A stretch of DNA of 64,000 nt from Prolixibacter bellariivorans ATCC BAA-1284 (GTDB lineage: Bacteria; Bacteroidota; Bacteroidia; Bacteroidales; Prolixibacteraceae). Every line of letters starts with the position of its first letter. Positions within the stretch are counted from its first letter, which is position 1. Shown here in pieces: positions 22,264 through 30,361 of this stretch. The stretch is taken from assembly GCF_000621705.1 (NCBI RefSeq), contig NZ_JHXO01000005.1, positions 124,001-188,000 on the forward strand. Direction: 5' to 3'. The notes beneath the pieces were generated by a model that was given only the letters and a program-made list of their open reading frames with translations, ran no database searches and was not told where the DNA came from. The position numbers and the translations under genes are program-made.

Positions 22264-23910
22264 ATGAAACGAAGATCACTGATTAAACTACTGGGATTAT
22301 CGGTACCGGGAGTGATGCTGGCGCGTCAAAGCGTTGCATCCGGACTGCTTAACCCACAATCGGAAGATGAAATAGCCGGGGGGCCTTTTTCACCTGGATG
22401 GGATTCTTTGCAACGCTACGAGGTGCCGGAATGGTTTCGCGATGCTAAATTCGGAATATGGGCACATTGGGGACCACAGTGCCAACCGGAGCATGGCGAT
22501 TGGTATGCACGTGAAATGTACATTGAAGGAAGCAGGGATTATAAATCGCACCTGGCTGAGTATGGCCATCCTTCGGTGAAAGGTTTTAAAGACATTATTC
22601 ACCAGTGGAAGGCAGCCGATTTTAATCCGGATCAATTGTTATCCTTTTACAGGGAAAATGGAGCTCAGTACTTTATGGCACTGGCCAATCACCATGATAA
22701 TTTCGATAATTTTAATTCCCGGTATCAACCGTGGAACTCGGTTAAATTAGGTCCCGGGAAGGATTTGATCGGGGGCTGGGAAAAGGCAGCCCGGAAACAC
22801 GGACTTCGTTTTGCGGTCAGTGTTCATGCTTCTCACACCTGGTCGTGGTATGAACCAGCACGGGGAGCTGACAAAAGTGGCCCGTTGGCTGGTGTTCCTT
22901 ACGACGGGACCATGACCAAAGAAGACGGACGGGGTAAATGGTGGGAAGGACTCGATCCTCAGGCGCTTTATGCCCAGAATCATAAGCCGGGAAAGAAACT
23001 GGTGTGGGACTGGGACCCCAAACAGGGGAGTAGTGTTCCCGATAAAGCCTATATGGAAAAGTTCTTCAGGCGGACCAAACAGTTGCTGGATGATTATAAA
23101 CCTGACATGGTTTATTTCGATGACGATATCCTGCCTTTGTATGAGGTCGACAAGGAAATTGGCCTGAAGCTGGCGGCTCATTTTTACAACTCGAACCTGC
23201 AATGGAATCACGGAAAGCTCGAGGCAGTTATCACGGGAAAACACCTCAATGATATTCAGAAGCGTTCCATCGTGTACGACATTGAACGAGGAAAGGCGGA
23301 TGGAATATTGCCCTTGCCCTGGCAGACAGATACCTGTATCGGGTCGTGGCATTACGATCGTGCCATTTTCGAGAATCATTCCTATAAAACGGCCTCTACC
23401 GTCATCCCCATGTTGGCAGATATCGTCAGTAAAAATGGGAACCTGATGTTGAGTGTGCCTCTGCAACGTGGTGGTATGCCCGATTCCGATGAGATACAAA
23501 TTGTCAAAGAAATTGGCGAATGGCTGAAAGTAAACGGCGAAGCTATTTATGCCACTCGTCCGTGGAAAGTATATGGTGAGGGACCATCTACCAAATCGTC
23601 CGAGAAAGGACAATTTGACGGGCAGAGCGATGTACAGAAGAAACCGTTTACGGCGCAGGATATCCGCTTTACACAATCTAAAGATAAAAGCACGCTTTAT
23701 GCGATGGTATTGAGTTTCCCCAAAGACGGAAAGGTTACGATTCGTTCCTTATCGGGGAATTCGGAGCATTGGCCCGGGCAGATTCGCTCGGTTCAGATGT
23801 TGGGAATATCACAATCATTACCATTTACCCGCGACACAGAAGGCTTACATGTAACCTTGCCGGGAAAAGTTCCGGGTAAGATAGCATTTGCCTTGAAGAT
23901 TCGTTCGTGA
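22264..23910 (+). CDS. GH29 alpha-L-fucosidase
   Basis: This 548-residue GH29 enzyme has RYEVPEWFRDAKFGIWAHWG, the family motif ANHHDNFDNFNSRYQPWN and the nucleophile in DMVYFDDD (Asp about 286). It ends with a beta-sandwich domain. It removes alpha-L-fucose from oligosaccharides. The N-terminus MKRRSLIKLLGLSVPGVMLA is close to a twin-arginine signal (RRSLIKLL), so export may be by Tat; the tail ASG would be the cleavage region. It is the product supplier for the fucose catabolic genes upstream in the same operon. Confidence 0.92.
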   Translation: MKRRSLIKLLGLSVPGVMLARQSVASGLLNPQSEDEIAGGPFSPGWDSLQRYEVPEWFRDAKFGIWAHWGPQCQPEHGDWYAREMYIEGSRDYKSHLAEYGHPSVKGFKDIIHQWKAADFNPDQLLSFYRENGAQYFMALANHHDNFDNFNSRYQPWNSVKLGPGKDLIGGWEKAARKHGLRFAVSVHASHTWSWYEPARGADKSGPLAGVPYDGTMTKEDGRGKWWEGLDPQALYAQNHKPGKKLVWDWDPKQGSSVPDKAYMEKFFRRTKQLLDDYKPDMVYFDDDILPLYEVDKEIGLKLAAHFYNSNLQWNHGKLEAVITGKHLNDIQKRSIVYDIERGKADGILPLPWQTDTCIGSWHYDRAIFENHSYKTASTVIPMLADIVSKNGNLMLSVPLQRGGMPDSDEIQIVKEIGEWLKVNGEAIYATRPWKVYGEGPSTKSSEKGQFDGQSDVQKKPFTAQDIRFTQSKDKSTLYAMVLSFPKDGKVTIRSLSGNSEHWPGQIRSVQMLGISQSLPFTRDTEGLHVTLPGKVPGKIAFALKIRS

Positions 23911-24020
23911 ATGTTTTCCAGGTTAAGGTAGTAATCCGAAGGCAAGATCGAAGGAACGCTTTTTTATTGGGAATGCCTGGTTTCTTGATACATAAACAGG
24001 CAAGTAAAACGCTTAACAGT

Positions 24021-25919
24021 ATGAGATTATTTAAAGTTTTAACATTAGTACTGGTCTTCTTTTTGGGAGATGGATGTTTATATGCTTCCGATGTTCTGTC
24101 TTCTCCGGATGGTAAACTGCAGGTTGATGTAGCCTGTTCCAGGCTTTTGAATGGCGGTGAAGCTTATTTTTCTGTTGACTATAACGGGCAAAGTGTTTTT
24201 TCTAAAGTAAAATTAGGAATGTCGACTGAGTCGCAGGATTTCTCAGGAGGCCTGGAAATGGTATCCGCTTCAAAGCCCAGGTTACACAAGGATGATTATA
24301 TGATGCTGACTGGCAAAAGAAGCCATTGTGTCAATTCGGCTAACGAAAGCACTTACCGTTTTAAAAATAGTAAAGGGCAGGCGCTCGATGTTACGTTCCG
24401 CGTATACAATGACGGCATCGCGTTCCGATATAACCTGAAAGCTTCCGGTGCATCGGGAAATATTACGAATGAATTTACTGATTATCCTGTTGCTAACGGT
24501 AAAAAACGTTGGATGCAAAAATATAACGGTGGCTACGAAGGTTTCTATCCAATGGCGACCAATGGTATCGGTAGTAAGAAGCAGACCGGCACCCGATGGA
24601 ATTATCCGGCTCTTATCGAACCGCAAGATTCGGTTTTCGTGTTAGTTACCGAAGCTAATATAGAGCGTAACCATTGTGGTTCTTTTCTGGACAATACTAG
24701 GGATCCGAATACTTATCGGGTGAAATTGGTTGACAAAAAACTGGCCTTTTCCGGCGAATGGACTTCTCCCTGGCGGGTTCTTATTATCGGTCCGCTAGAT
24801 AAAATCGTTGAGTCAACGTTGGTCACCGACGTGTCTGATCCTTCAGTGATAAGTAACACCGATTGGGTCAAACCAGGGCTGGCCTCGTGGGTTTACTGGG
24901 CAAATAATCACGGCTCAAAGGATTTTGAGATTGTAAAAAAATATATCGATTTGGCAGCTAACATGAAGTGGCCCTACGCTTTAATCGATTGGCAATGGGA
25001 TGTTATGACCAATGGGGGAAATATAGAAGATGCAGTAAAGTATGCCTTAAGTAAAGGCATCAAACCCTTGTTATGGTATAATTCCAGTACGGCCTGGATG
25101 CCCGCTGGTGGGGGACCGTTTTTCCGGTTAAATAAAAAAGAAAAACGGTTGAAAGAATACGCATGGTTGCACAAAATTGGAGTTGCCGGTATCAAAGTGG
25201 ATTTTTTCTCTGACGATAACGCCTCTACAATGAATTATTACCTTGATCTGTTAGAAGATGCTATTCCATATAAGCTACTGCTCAATTTTCATGGATGTAC
25301 CATTCCCCGGGGCTGGCAGCGTACCTATCCAAATCTGATGAGCATGGAAGCCGTGTATGGTGCCGAATGGTATAACAATAATGGTGTCCTGACCAACCGG
25401 GCTGCTGAACACAATGCTACATTGCCCTTTACCCGGAATGTTATTGGATCGATGGATTATACTCCCGGTACTTTCTCTAATTCACAACATCCGCACATTA
25501 CTACTTACGGGCAGGAACTGGCGCTTCCTCTTCTTTTTGAATCCGGGATACAGCACATGCCGGACAGGCCTTCGGTTTACGATTCATTTGCAAAGCCAGT
25601 CAAAGATTTTCTTTCCAACCTTCCTACTGCATGGGATGACACAAAACTGTTGGCCGGGTATCCGGGTGTTGACGTGGTTATTGCGCGTAGAAAAGGAAAG
25701 GTTTGGTATGTGGCTGGCATTAACGGAACAAACGATTCGAAAACACTTTCGTTCTCGCTGAGCGGACTTTCTTCTTTGGGTAAGAGAATGACCATCATTG
25801 AAGATGGTGCCAATGACAAAAGTTTTGATATTCACGAGAACATTCGTCTTAGCAGGAAGAACCGGAAAATGAGCGTGGCGTGTCTTCCGCGAGGAGGATT
25901 TGTTGCAGTGATAAAATAA
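24021..25919 (+). CDS. GH97 glycosidase, retaining (alpha-galactosidase-like)
   Basis: A GH97 enzyme of 632 residues from the ATG at 24021, which opens a signal peptide (MRLFKVLTLVLVFFLG). The frame is open back to a GTG at 23907, but those 38 codons have no secretion signal and are probably untranslated. Motifs are LSSPDGKLQVDV, the calcium-site region WVYWANNHGSKDFEIV, and GIKVDFFSDD followed by NFHGCTIPRGWQRTYPNLMSMEAVYG. An Asp in KVDFF and the lack of the NES-type glutamate signature fit the retaining alpha-galactosidase branch rather than inverting SusB. Last gene of the fucose operon, ending at a terminator. A fucosylated and galactosylated side chain is the implied substrate. Confidence 0.85.
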   Translation: MRLFKVLTLVLVFFLGDGCLYASDVLSSPDGKLQVDVACSRLLNGGEAYFSVDYNGQSVFSKVKLGMSTESQDFSGGLEMVSASKPRLHKDDYMMLTGKRSHCVNSANESTYRFKNSKGQALDVTFRVYNDGIAFRYNLKASGASGNITNEFTDYPVANGKKRWMQKYNGGYEGFYPMATNGIGSKKQTGTRWNYPALIEPQDSVFVLVTEANIERNHCGSFLDNTRDPNTYRVKLVDKKLAFSGEWTSPWRVLIIGPLDKIVESTLVTDVSDPSVISNTDWVKPGLASWVYWANNHGSKDFEIVKKYIDLAANMKWPYALIDWQWDVMTNGGNIEDAVKYALSKGIKPLLWYNSSTAWMPAGGGPFFRLNKKEKRLKEYAWLHKIGVAGIKVDFFSDDNASTMNYYLDLLEDAIPYKLLLNFHGCTIPRGWQRTYPNLMSMEAVYGAEWYNNNGVLTNRAAEHNATLPFTRNVIGSMDYTPGTFSNSQHPHITTYGQELALPLLFESGIQHMPDRPSVYDSFAKPVKDFLSNLPTAWDDTKLLAGYPGVDVVIARRKGKVWYVAGINGTNDSKTLSFSLSGLSSLGKRMTIIEDGANDKSFDIHENIRLSRKNRKMSVACLPRGGFVAVIK

Positions 25920-25940
25920 ACGATAAAGAACAAACGAACG

Positions 25941-25981
25941 TAATATCTGATACAGGTCCTGTTAACCAGTATCAGATATTA
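25941..25981. terminator. Terminator at end of fucose operon
   Basis: TAATATCTGATAC (25941-25953) pairs perfectly with 25969-25981, followed by TTTTG. It lies between the convergent GH97 and secreted-unknown genes. Confidence 0.75.
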
Positions 25982-26098
25982 TATTTTGCACGAAACAAAA
26001 AACAGCAACTCTCTCTGGTTTCGAATCAACAATATCGTCAGGGGCGTTCTCATTGAATGGTTGTTCTATTTGCCCACCAGATGCTTTGCTGGTATCTT

Positions 26099-26788
26099 TT
26101 AGTTATTGCAGTATTGTATGAGTTGAATGAGATCTTGCTCTGATTTCGGTTTCAGTTTATGACTTTTGGCGTATTGTTCAATATTGGGTTTAAACCGGGC
26201 CAGTTTTTTTAGCAGTTTTTTGTTGGGCCGAATTCTTTGAGGAACAGCTTTTCCCATAGCAATCAGGAATTCGTCATCCTGCCTGACAAATCGGTTGGGT
26301 TCGGCGTCTTTGTATCCAATGGCCTTTGTGGCTTGTTCAAAATCAACCTGATATTTTTTGTATAGTTGAATGTGCCCATCGGCCAGTACTTCCAAAACGC
26401 CGTGTTTGACCTTACCCTGGTCGCCCAGGTAATCACGAATCGTAAATGTGTGGTTTCCAAACTCAAATCTGTAGGTCTGTTGCGAATTGTCGAGTACCCG
26501 TATTTGTTTTTGAGCATTCAGAAACTGGATTTTATCTGTGTAGATATTATATCTCAGCGGAATGTTGGGGTATGTAATGCTATCATCTATGACTACCTCT
26601 CCCGGAGTAAATTCTTTGTTTAAATAAGGAGTTCCCTTTACGTAAATACCGTCGAGTGTATTGGTTTTACTCTCCTCATAGCTGATTTTGTCAGAAAGAT
26701 TATCTAAGTTGATTGTCGTTTGAGAAACCTGCGAAAGCGCCGGGTAGCTAAAAGACAGAAGCAAGAAAAATATCCAAACTGGTTTCAT
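26099..26788 (-). CDS. Secreted protein of unknown function
   Basis: I do not recognise this 229-residue protein. It has a clear signal peptide (MKPVWIFFLLLSFSYPALSQ) and a beta-rich middle (KGTPYLNKEFTPGEVVIDDSITYPNIPLRYNIYTDKIQF) reminiscent of Bacteroidota periplasmic or surface proteins that measure or bind a ligand. The C-terminal 50 residues are basic and helical (RPNKKLLKKLARFKPNIEQYAK). Its neighbours do not suggest a function, since it is convergent with the fucose operon and divergent from a carboxylesterase. It is a confident gene with no functional call. Confidence 0.75.
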   Translation of the reverse strand: MKPVWIFFLLLSFSYPALSQVSQTTINLDNLSDKISYEESKTNTLDGIYVKGTPYLNKEFTPGEVVIDDSITYPNIPLRYNIYTDKIQFLNAQKQIRVLDNSQQTYRFEFGNHTFTIRDYLGDQGKVKHGVLEVLADGHIQLYKKYQVDFEQATKAIGYKDAEPNRFVRQDDEFLIAMGKAVPQRIRPNKKLLKKLARFKPNIEQYAKSHKLKPKSEQDLIQLIQYCNN

Positions 26789-27103
26789 AGATTTATTGGT
26801 TTAATGTGATGACGAATTCGATGATGAAGTTATTACTCCGGGAATAAATGTTGTTCCAATTTTGGTTATTTGAATTCTCATTGTGGATATTTTGTATGTA
26901 GTGGTAGGTTGTTGTAATCTGTACAAGGCATTTGAATTGAATTACTTATTTCTGTTTTGGGGTTTGCTTCCGGATATTTCTGATACGTGCGTAATTCTTA
27001 TTCCGACCGCTATTAATGTTGGTTTTATGTCAATGAAAATGTATTTTGCACAGTAACGCTTCTTTTCACGGAAGTGAATCCCATATTAAATCATATAAAG
27101 CAA
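26789..27103. promoter_or_regulatory. Divergent promoter region with a Bacteroidota-type promoter candidate
   Basis: No gene is seen in this 315-bp spacer. On the plus strand TTGG (27019-27022), 19 bp, then TATTTTGC (27042-27049) approximates the Bacteroidota promoter (TTTG, 19-21 bp, TAnnTTTG) and lies about 55 bp before the carboxylesterase start. The fit is imperfect. Confidence 0.3.
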
Positions 27104-28741
27104 ATGGATATGCATACTAAAAGAAGTTTTCTAACCATCGCACTACTCTTCCTGGCTGTTGGTGTTTTTGCCCAGTTAACCGGCAAGCATCCCCGCGTGA
27201 CGACTAAAAACGGGGTACTGGAAGGTGTCAACGAGTCGGGGGTCGACGTTTTTAAAGGAATTCCATTTGCTGCTCCACCGGTAGGAAAGTTGCGCTGGAG
27301 GGAACCACAGCCGGCGAAAAACTGGCAGGGCGTTCGCAAAGCGGACCATTTTGGCCCCAATCCCATGCAATTGCCGGTGTTTGGCGATATGAATTTTGGC
27401 ACCGATTCGATGAGCGAGGATTGCCTCTACCTAAATGTATGGACGCCTTCCAAAACCGGGAAAGAAGGTCTTCCCGTGCTGGTTTATTTTTATGGCGGCG
27501 GACTGATTGCCGGTGCGGGCAGTGAACCCCGTTACGGTGGCGAACGGATGGCCCGGAGGGGAATGATTACCATTACCGCCAATTACCGGCTCGGCATATT
27601 CGGGTTCTTTTCCTATCCCGGCCTGACGAAGGAGTCGCCCAATCATGCATCGGGCAACTACGGATTTCTCGATCAGGTAGCCGCGTTGAAATGGGTGAAA
27701 GAAAATATTAAGGCATTTGGCGGCGATCCCAATCGCATTACCATTGCCGGTGAGTCGGCCGGATCGATTTCGGTGAGCGCCCTGATGTGTTCCCCGCTAT
27801 CGAAGAACCTGTTTGAGCAGGCGATCGGTTCCAGTGGTTCACTCATGGGAGCCCTGTCGCCCGAGCCGTTGAACGAGGCCGAGAAAGCGGGTGAAGAATA
27901 TGCTGAAAAGGAGGGATACCAATCGCTGGCTGACCTGAGGGCTATCCCGGCTAAGAAATTGCTGCACATGAAAGCGCCCCGCTTTGCCACCGTCATCGAC
28001 GGCTATTTCCTGCCCGAACAACCGGTGAAAATCTTTTCCGAAGGGAAACAGGCTCATGTACCGTTGTTGGTGGGCTGGAACTCCGAGGAGATGGCGCCGG
28101 GCTTTTTGCTGCGCGGGAAAAAACCGACACTGGAAAATCTGAAAGAAGCGCTCAAAGGACGGTTCGGCGATCAAACCGACGAAGTGCTGCAGAAGTATCA
28201 TATTACCGACGACGCCTCCGTGATGGGGCAGGGAGGCATCGATTTGGCTTCCGACCTGTTCATCGCGTTCAGTACCTGGAAGTGGAGTGAGATGCAGGCC
28301 AAAACCGGTGGCGAAAAGGTATTCCGTTACCGCTTCTGTCATCCCCGGCCCGAAATGGTAGCGGCGATGGCGGGCAAAACAGCCGGACTGGCCGGCGGTG
28401 TTCAGGATAATAAAGATAAGAGCGCACCCAAGCCACCGAGAGCAACCGGTGCGGTCCATTCGGCCGATATCGAATACGCGATGGGGAACCTGCCCACCAA
28501 CCGGGTGTACGATTGGCAACCGGGCGACTACATTGTTTCGGATATCTTCCAGATGTATTACGCCAACTTCGTGAAAACCGGTAACCCGAACGGCCTGGGT
28601 GTCCCCGAATGGGAGGCGGTGAGCAACCAGCCCGTAGCCCCGGTCATGCAAATCAATGTAGATACCTATCAGAAAAAAGATCTGGAACTGGAGGCCCGCT
28701 ACCGGTTCATGGATAAGCTGTTCTTTCCCAACGAGCAATAA
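27104..28741 (+). CDS. Type B carboxylesterase
   Basis: A secreted carboxylesterase of 545 residues from the ATG at 27104 (MDMHTKRSFLTIALLFLAVGVFAQ). The frame continues up to a GTG at 27074, which is less likely to be used. It has GVDVFKGIPFAAPPVGKLRWREPQPA, SEDCLYLNVWTP, the oxyanion GGGLIAG, the elbow GESAGSISVSAL and the family C-terminus. It resembles the partial gene at the left edge. The DNA is visibly richer in G+C than the genes around it. The last codons and the following terminator are echoed by a remnant at 34200-34337. Confidence 0.93.
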   Translation: MDMHTKRSFLTIALLFLAVGVFAQLTGKHPRVTTKNGVLEGVNESGVDVFKGIPFAAPPVGKLRWREPQPAKNWQGVRKADHFGPNPMQLPVFGDMNFGTDSMSEDCLYLNVWTPSKTGKEGLPVLVYFYGGGLIAGAGSEPRYGGERMARRGMITITANYRLGIFGFFSYPGLTKESPNHASGNYGFLDQVAALKWVKENIKAFGGDPNRITIAGESAGSISVSALMCSPLSKNLFEQAIGSSGSLMGALSPEPLNEAEKAGEEYAEKEGYQSLADLRAIPAKKLLHMKAPRFATVIDGYFLPEQPVKIFSEGKQAHVPLLVGWNSEEMAPGFLLRGKKPTLENLKEALKGRFGDQTDEVLQKYHITDDASVMGQGGIDLASDLFIAFSTWKWSEMQAKTGGEKVFRYRFCHPRPEMVAAMAGKTAGLAGGVQDNKDKSAPKPPRATGAVHSADIEYAMGNLPTNRVYDWQPGDYIVSDIFQMYYANFVKTGNPNGLGVPEWEAVSNQPVAPVMQINVDTYQKKDLELEARYRFMDKLFFPNEQ

Positions 28742-28761
28742 CCGATAGTAACATTCTAGGT

Positions 28762-28798
28762 AAAGAAGGAGTTAGAGCAATGCTTTAGCTCCTTCTTT
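28762..28798 (+). terminator. Terminator, left copy of a repeated 42-bp block
   Basis: A 17-bp stem (AAAGAAGGAGTTAGAGC with GCTTTAGCTCCTTCTTT, two G:U pairs) with a 3-base loop follows the carboxylesterase. The 42 bp 28756-28797 are identical to 34295-34336. Confidence 0.8.
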
Positions 28799-29262
28799 AT
28801 TGGTGATATCTTCCGTTTTTCGGTAGAAGAGTCACCAGCTGGCAATAAGTGATCGGTCATTAATACACGCAGTAAGAAGCTATATTGTAGGGTAATTGAC
28901 TTTTTTTAGATTGATTCTTAATCATATAATGATTAAGTTAGGCTATCATTTTGGTTCAACCGGACGATCGTCCGGTTAACAAGAAGACAGAAAACAATAG
29001 CATCAGTTTACGGGGGAAAAAGAAAACAACCGGAATTTGGATATGATTCCCGGCTGAAAGAGATAAGTATAACCTCAAACCGAGACTGATGAAACGAACG
29101 ACGAACAACCTTTTGACCCGACAGGTAAACCTCACTCCCGGGGTAACCTATTCCCGTGTTTATCCTATCAACGAGAAAAATCTTCTGCCCGCTCCGGGCA
29201 GGAGAGACTAAACCCACGAACAGTCGTTCCTTATCCTGTCAGGGTAGAAAAAAGACAAAACC
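28799..29262. other. Non-coding left arm of the accessory island
   Basis: No gene is supported here. It contains a perfect 20-bp palindrome AACCGGACGATCGTCCGGTT (28958-28977), a small CTGCCCGctCCGGGCAG-like hairpin near 29187-29203, and half-REP sequences (CCCGACAGGT near 29117, CCTGTCAGGGT near 29236) that lead into the transposase gene. Confidence 0.4.
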
Positions 29263-29907
29263 ATGCAAAAAATCGAACCCATCATCTCCGACCGTTTTTA
29301 TCACATTTATAATCGCGGAATCAACGGTGAAAACCTGTTTGCGGGAGAGGATAACTATTTCCATTTCCTGCGGTTGTACGATAAATTCATTCATCCTATT
29401 GCTGATACGTACGCGTGGGTGTTAATGCCCAATCATTTTCATCTGTTGGTGCGGATAAAAGAGGAGAAGGAGTTTGATTTTACTAACCCTGACAGGGCTT
29501 CAAACAGCATCGGAGCACCTAACCTGACAGGTTTTCAAAACCTGTCAGGTTTAAAACCACCCTTTCAACATTTCTCCAATTTATTCAACGCATACACAAA
29601 GGCCTTCAACAAACGCCACGCGCGCCACGGAGCACTCTTCGAACGCCCTTTTAAACGGAAGTTGATTACTGATAAAGATTACCTCCGACAGGCGGTGATG
29701 TACATTCACAACAATCCAATCCACCACGGTTTCTGCGACCATCCATTGGGTTATCCATGGAGTTCCTACGCGGCTTGTGTATCGGTTAAACCGACCCGGT
29801 TACACCGTAAAGAAGTGTTGGAATGGTTCGACGACCGCGCCAACTTTATTGCCATGCACCGACGAAGCATTGACCGGGAAAAGATTGAACAGTGGTTAAA
29901 GATTTGA
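29263..29907 (+). CDS. REP-associated tyrosine transposase (RAYT, Y1 family)
   Basis: A 214-residue single-strand transposase of the TnpA-REP type. It shows RFYHIYNRGINGENLF, the HUH metal-binding motif MPNHFHLLV (His 58 and 60), GALFERPFKRKLI, and the catalytic tyrosine region YLRQAVMYIHNNP (Tyr about 147). These proteins cut and move REP hairpins and are usually domesticated, single-copy genes. Here a REP palindrome lies inside the coding sequence (29521-29551) and is translated as residues 87-97 (NLTGFQNLSGL) in the linker between the HUH and tyrosine parts; a half REP at 29484-29500 encodes the residues just before. REPs also flank the gene. The enzyme motifs are intact. Confidence 0.9.
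   Translation: MQKIEPIISDRFYHIYNRGINGENLFAGEDNYFHFLRLYDKFIHPIADTYAWVLMPNHFHLLVRIKEEKEFDFTNPDRASNSIGAPNLTGFQNLSGLKPPFQHFSNLFNAYTKAFNKRHARHGALFERPFKRKLITDKDYLRQAVMYIHNNPIHHGFCDHPLGYPWSSYAACVSVKPTRLHRKEVLEWFDDRANFIAMHRRSIDREKIEQWLKI
29521..29551. repeat. REP palindrome inside the transposase gene
   Basis: AACCTGACAGGTTTT, one base, and its exact reverse complement. It is the same family as the REPs at 31114, 31196 and 34161. Confidence 0.85.
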
Positions 29908-29970
29908 ATCGTAACCCTGACAGGGTAGGAAAACTGCAATAGAAAAAAACTAAGCCAATACAAAAAAACA

Positions 29971-30234
29971 ATGAACCACACCACTTCCATAACGCCAACA
30001 GGTACCAGGGCGTTGGTGGCCGGCCCACACCCGGGTGTAACCACTGGTGGGGATCGTTCGCTAAGTGGTGGGCAGACTTCGCTAACTGGTGGGGATCGTT
30101 CGCTAAGTGGTGGGCAGACTTCGCTGAGTGGTGGGGATCGTTCGCTAAGTGGTGGGCGGACTTCGCTATGTGGTGGGCAGACTTCGCTGAGTAGTGGGGA
30201 CTGTTCGCTGGGTGGTGGTCGGCATCCGCCATGA
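29971..30234 (+). CDS. Possible repeat peptide (doubtful)
   Basis: An 87-residue frame starting MNHTTSITPTGTRALVAG, followed by seven-residue repeats of the type GGDRSLSGGQTSLS encoded by the 21-bp tandem repeat. The opposite strand is also open through the repeat because the unit length is a multiple of three, so openness is weak evidence of coding. There is no ribosome-binding or homology evidence. I would treat it as unproven. Confidence 0.2.
   Translation: MNHTTSITPTGTRALVAGPHPGVTTGGDRSLSGGQTSLTGGDRSLSGGQTSLSGGDRSLSGGRTSLCGGQTSLSSGDCSLGGGRHPP
30042..30230. repeat. 21-bp tandem repeat, nine units
   Basis: Units start at 30042, 30063, 30084, 30105, 30126, 30147, 30168, 30189 and 30210 without any gap. 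Two versions mostly alternate: one ends GGGGATCGTTCGCT, the other GGGCRGACTTCGCT, both after a RWGTGGT-like start, giving a 42-bp higher-order period at the left. The last two units are degenerate. It lies between the transposase and the unknown helical gene. Confidence 0.9.
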
Positions 30235-30361
30235 CGTGGGCGTGGATGCTGAATATAAAAACGGGGGAAGTGGATGAAATGGTGCTACTTTGACAGGTCA
30301 ACACCTGCTACATCCGCTTACCCCCATCGTTAAATGAAATAGAAATTTAAAAGTAAGTAAA

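Noticed and set aside
22747-23676. 309-residue minus-strand frame opposite GH29
   Set aside because: The plus strand has all catalytic GH29 motifs; the other frame is a shadow.
27839-28738. 299-residue minus-strand frame opposite the carboxylesterase
   Set aside because: It results from high G+C codon bias in the real gene; no motif.
29846-30304. 152-residue minus-strand frame with AHHLAND repeats
   Set aside because: It runs through the 21-bp repeat, which is open in several frames because its length is a multiple of three, and it overlaps the transposase gene. No independent coding evidence.
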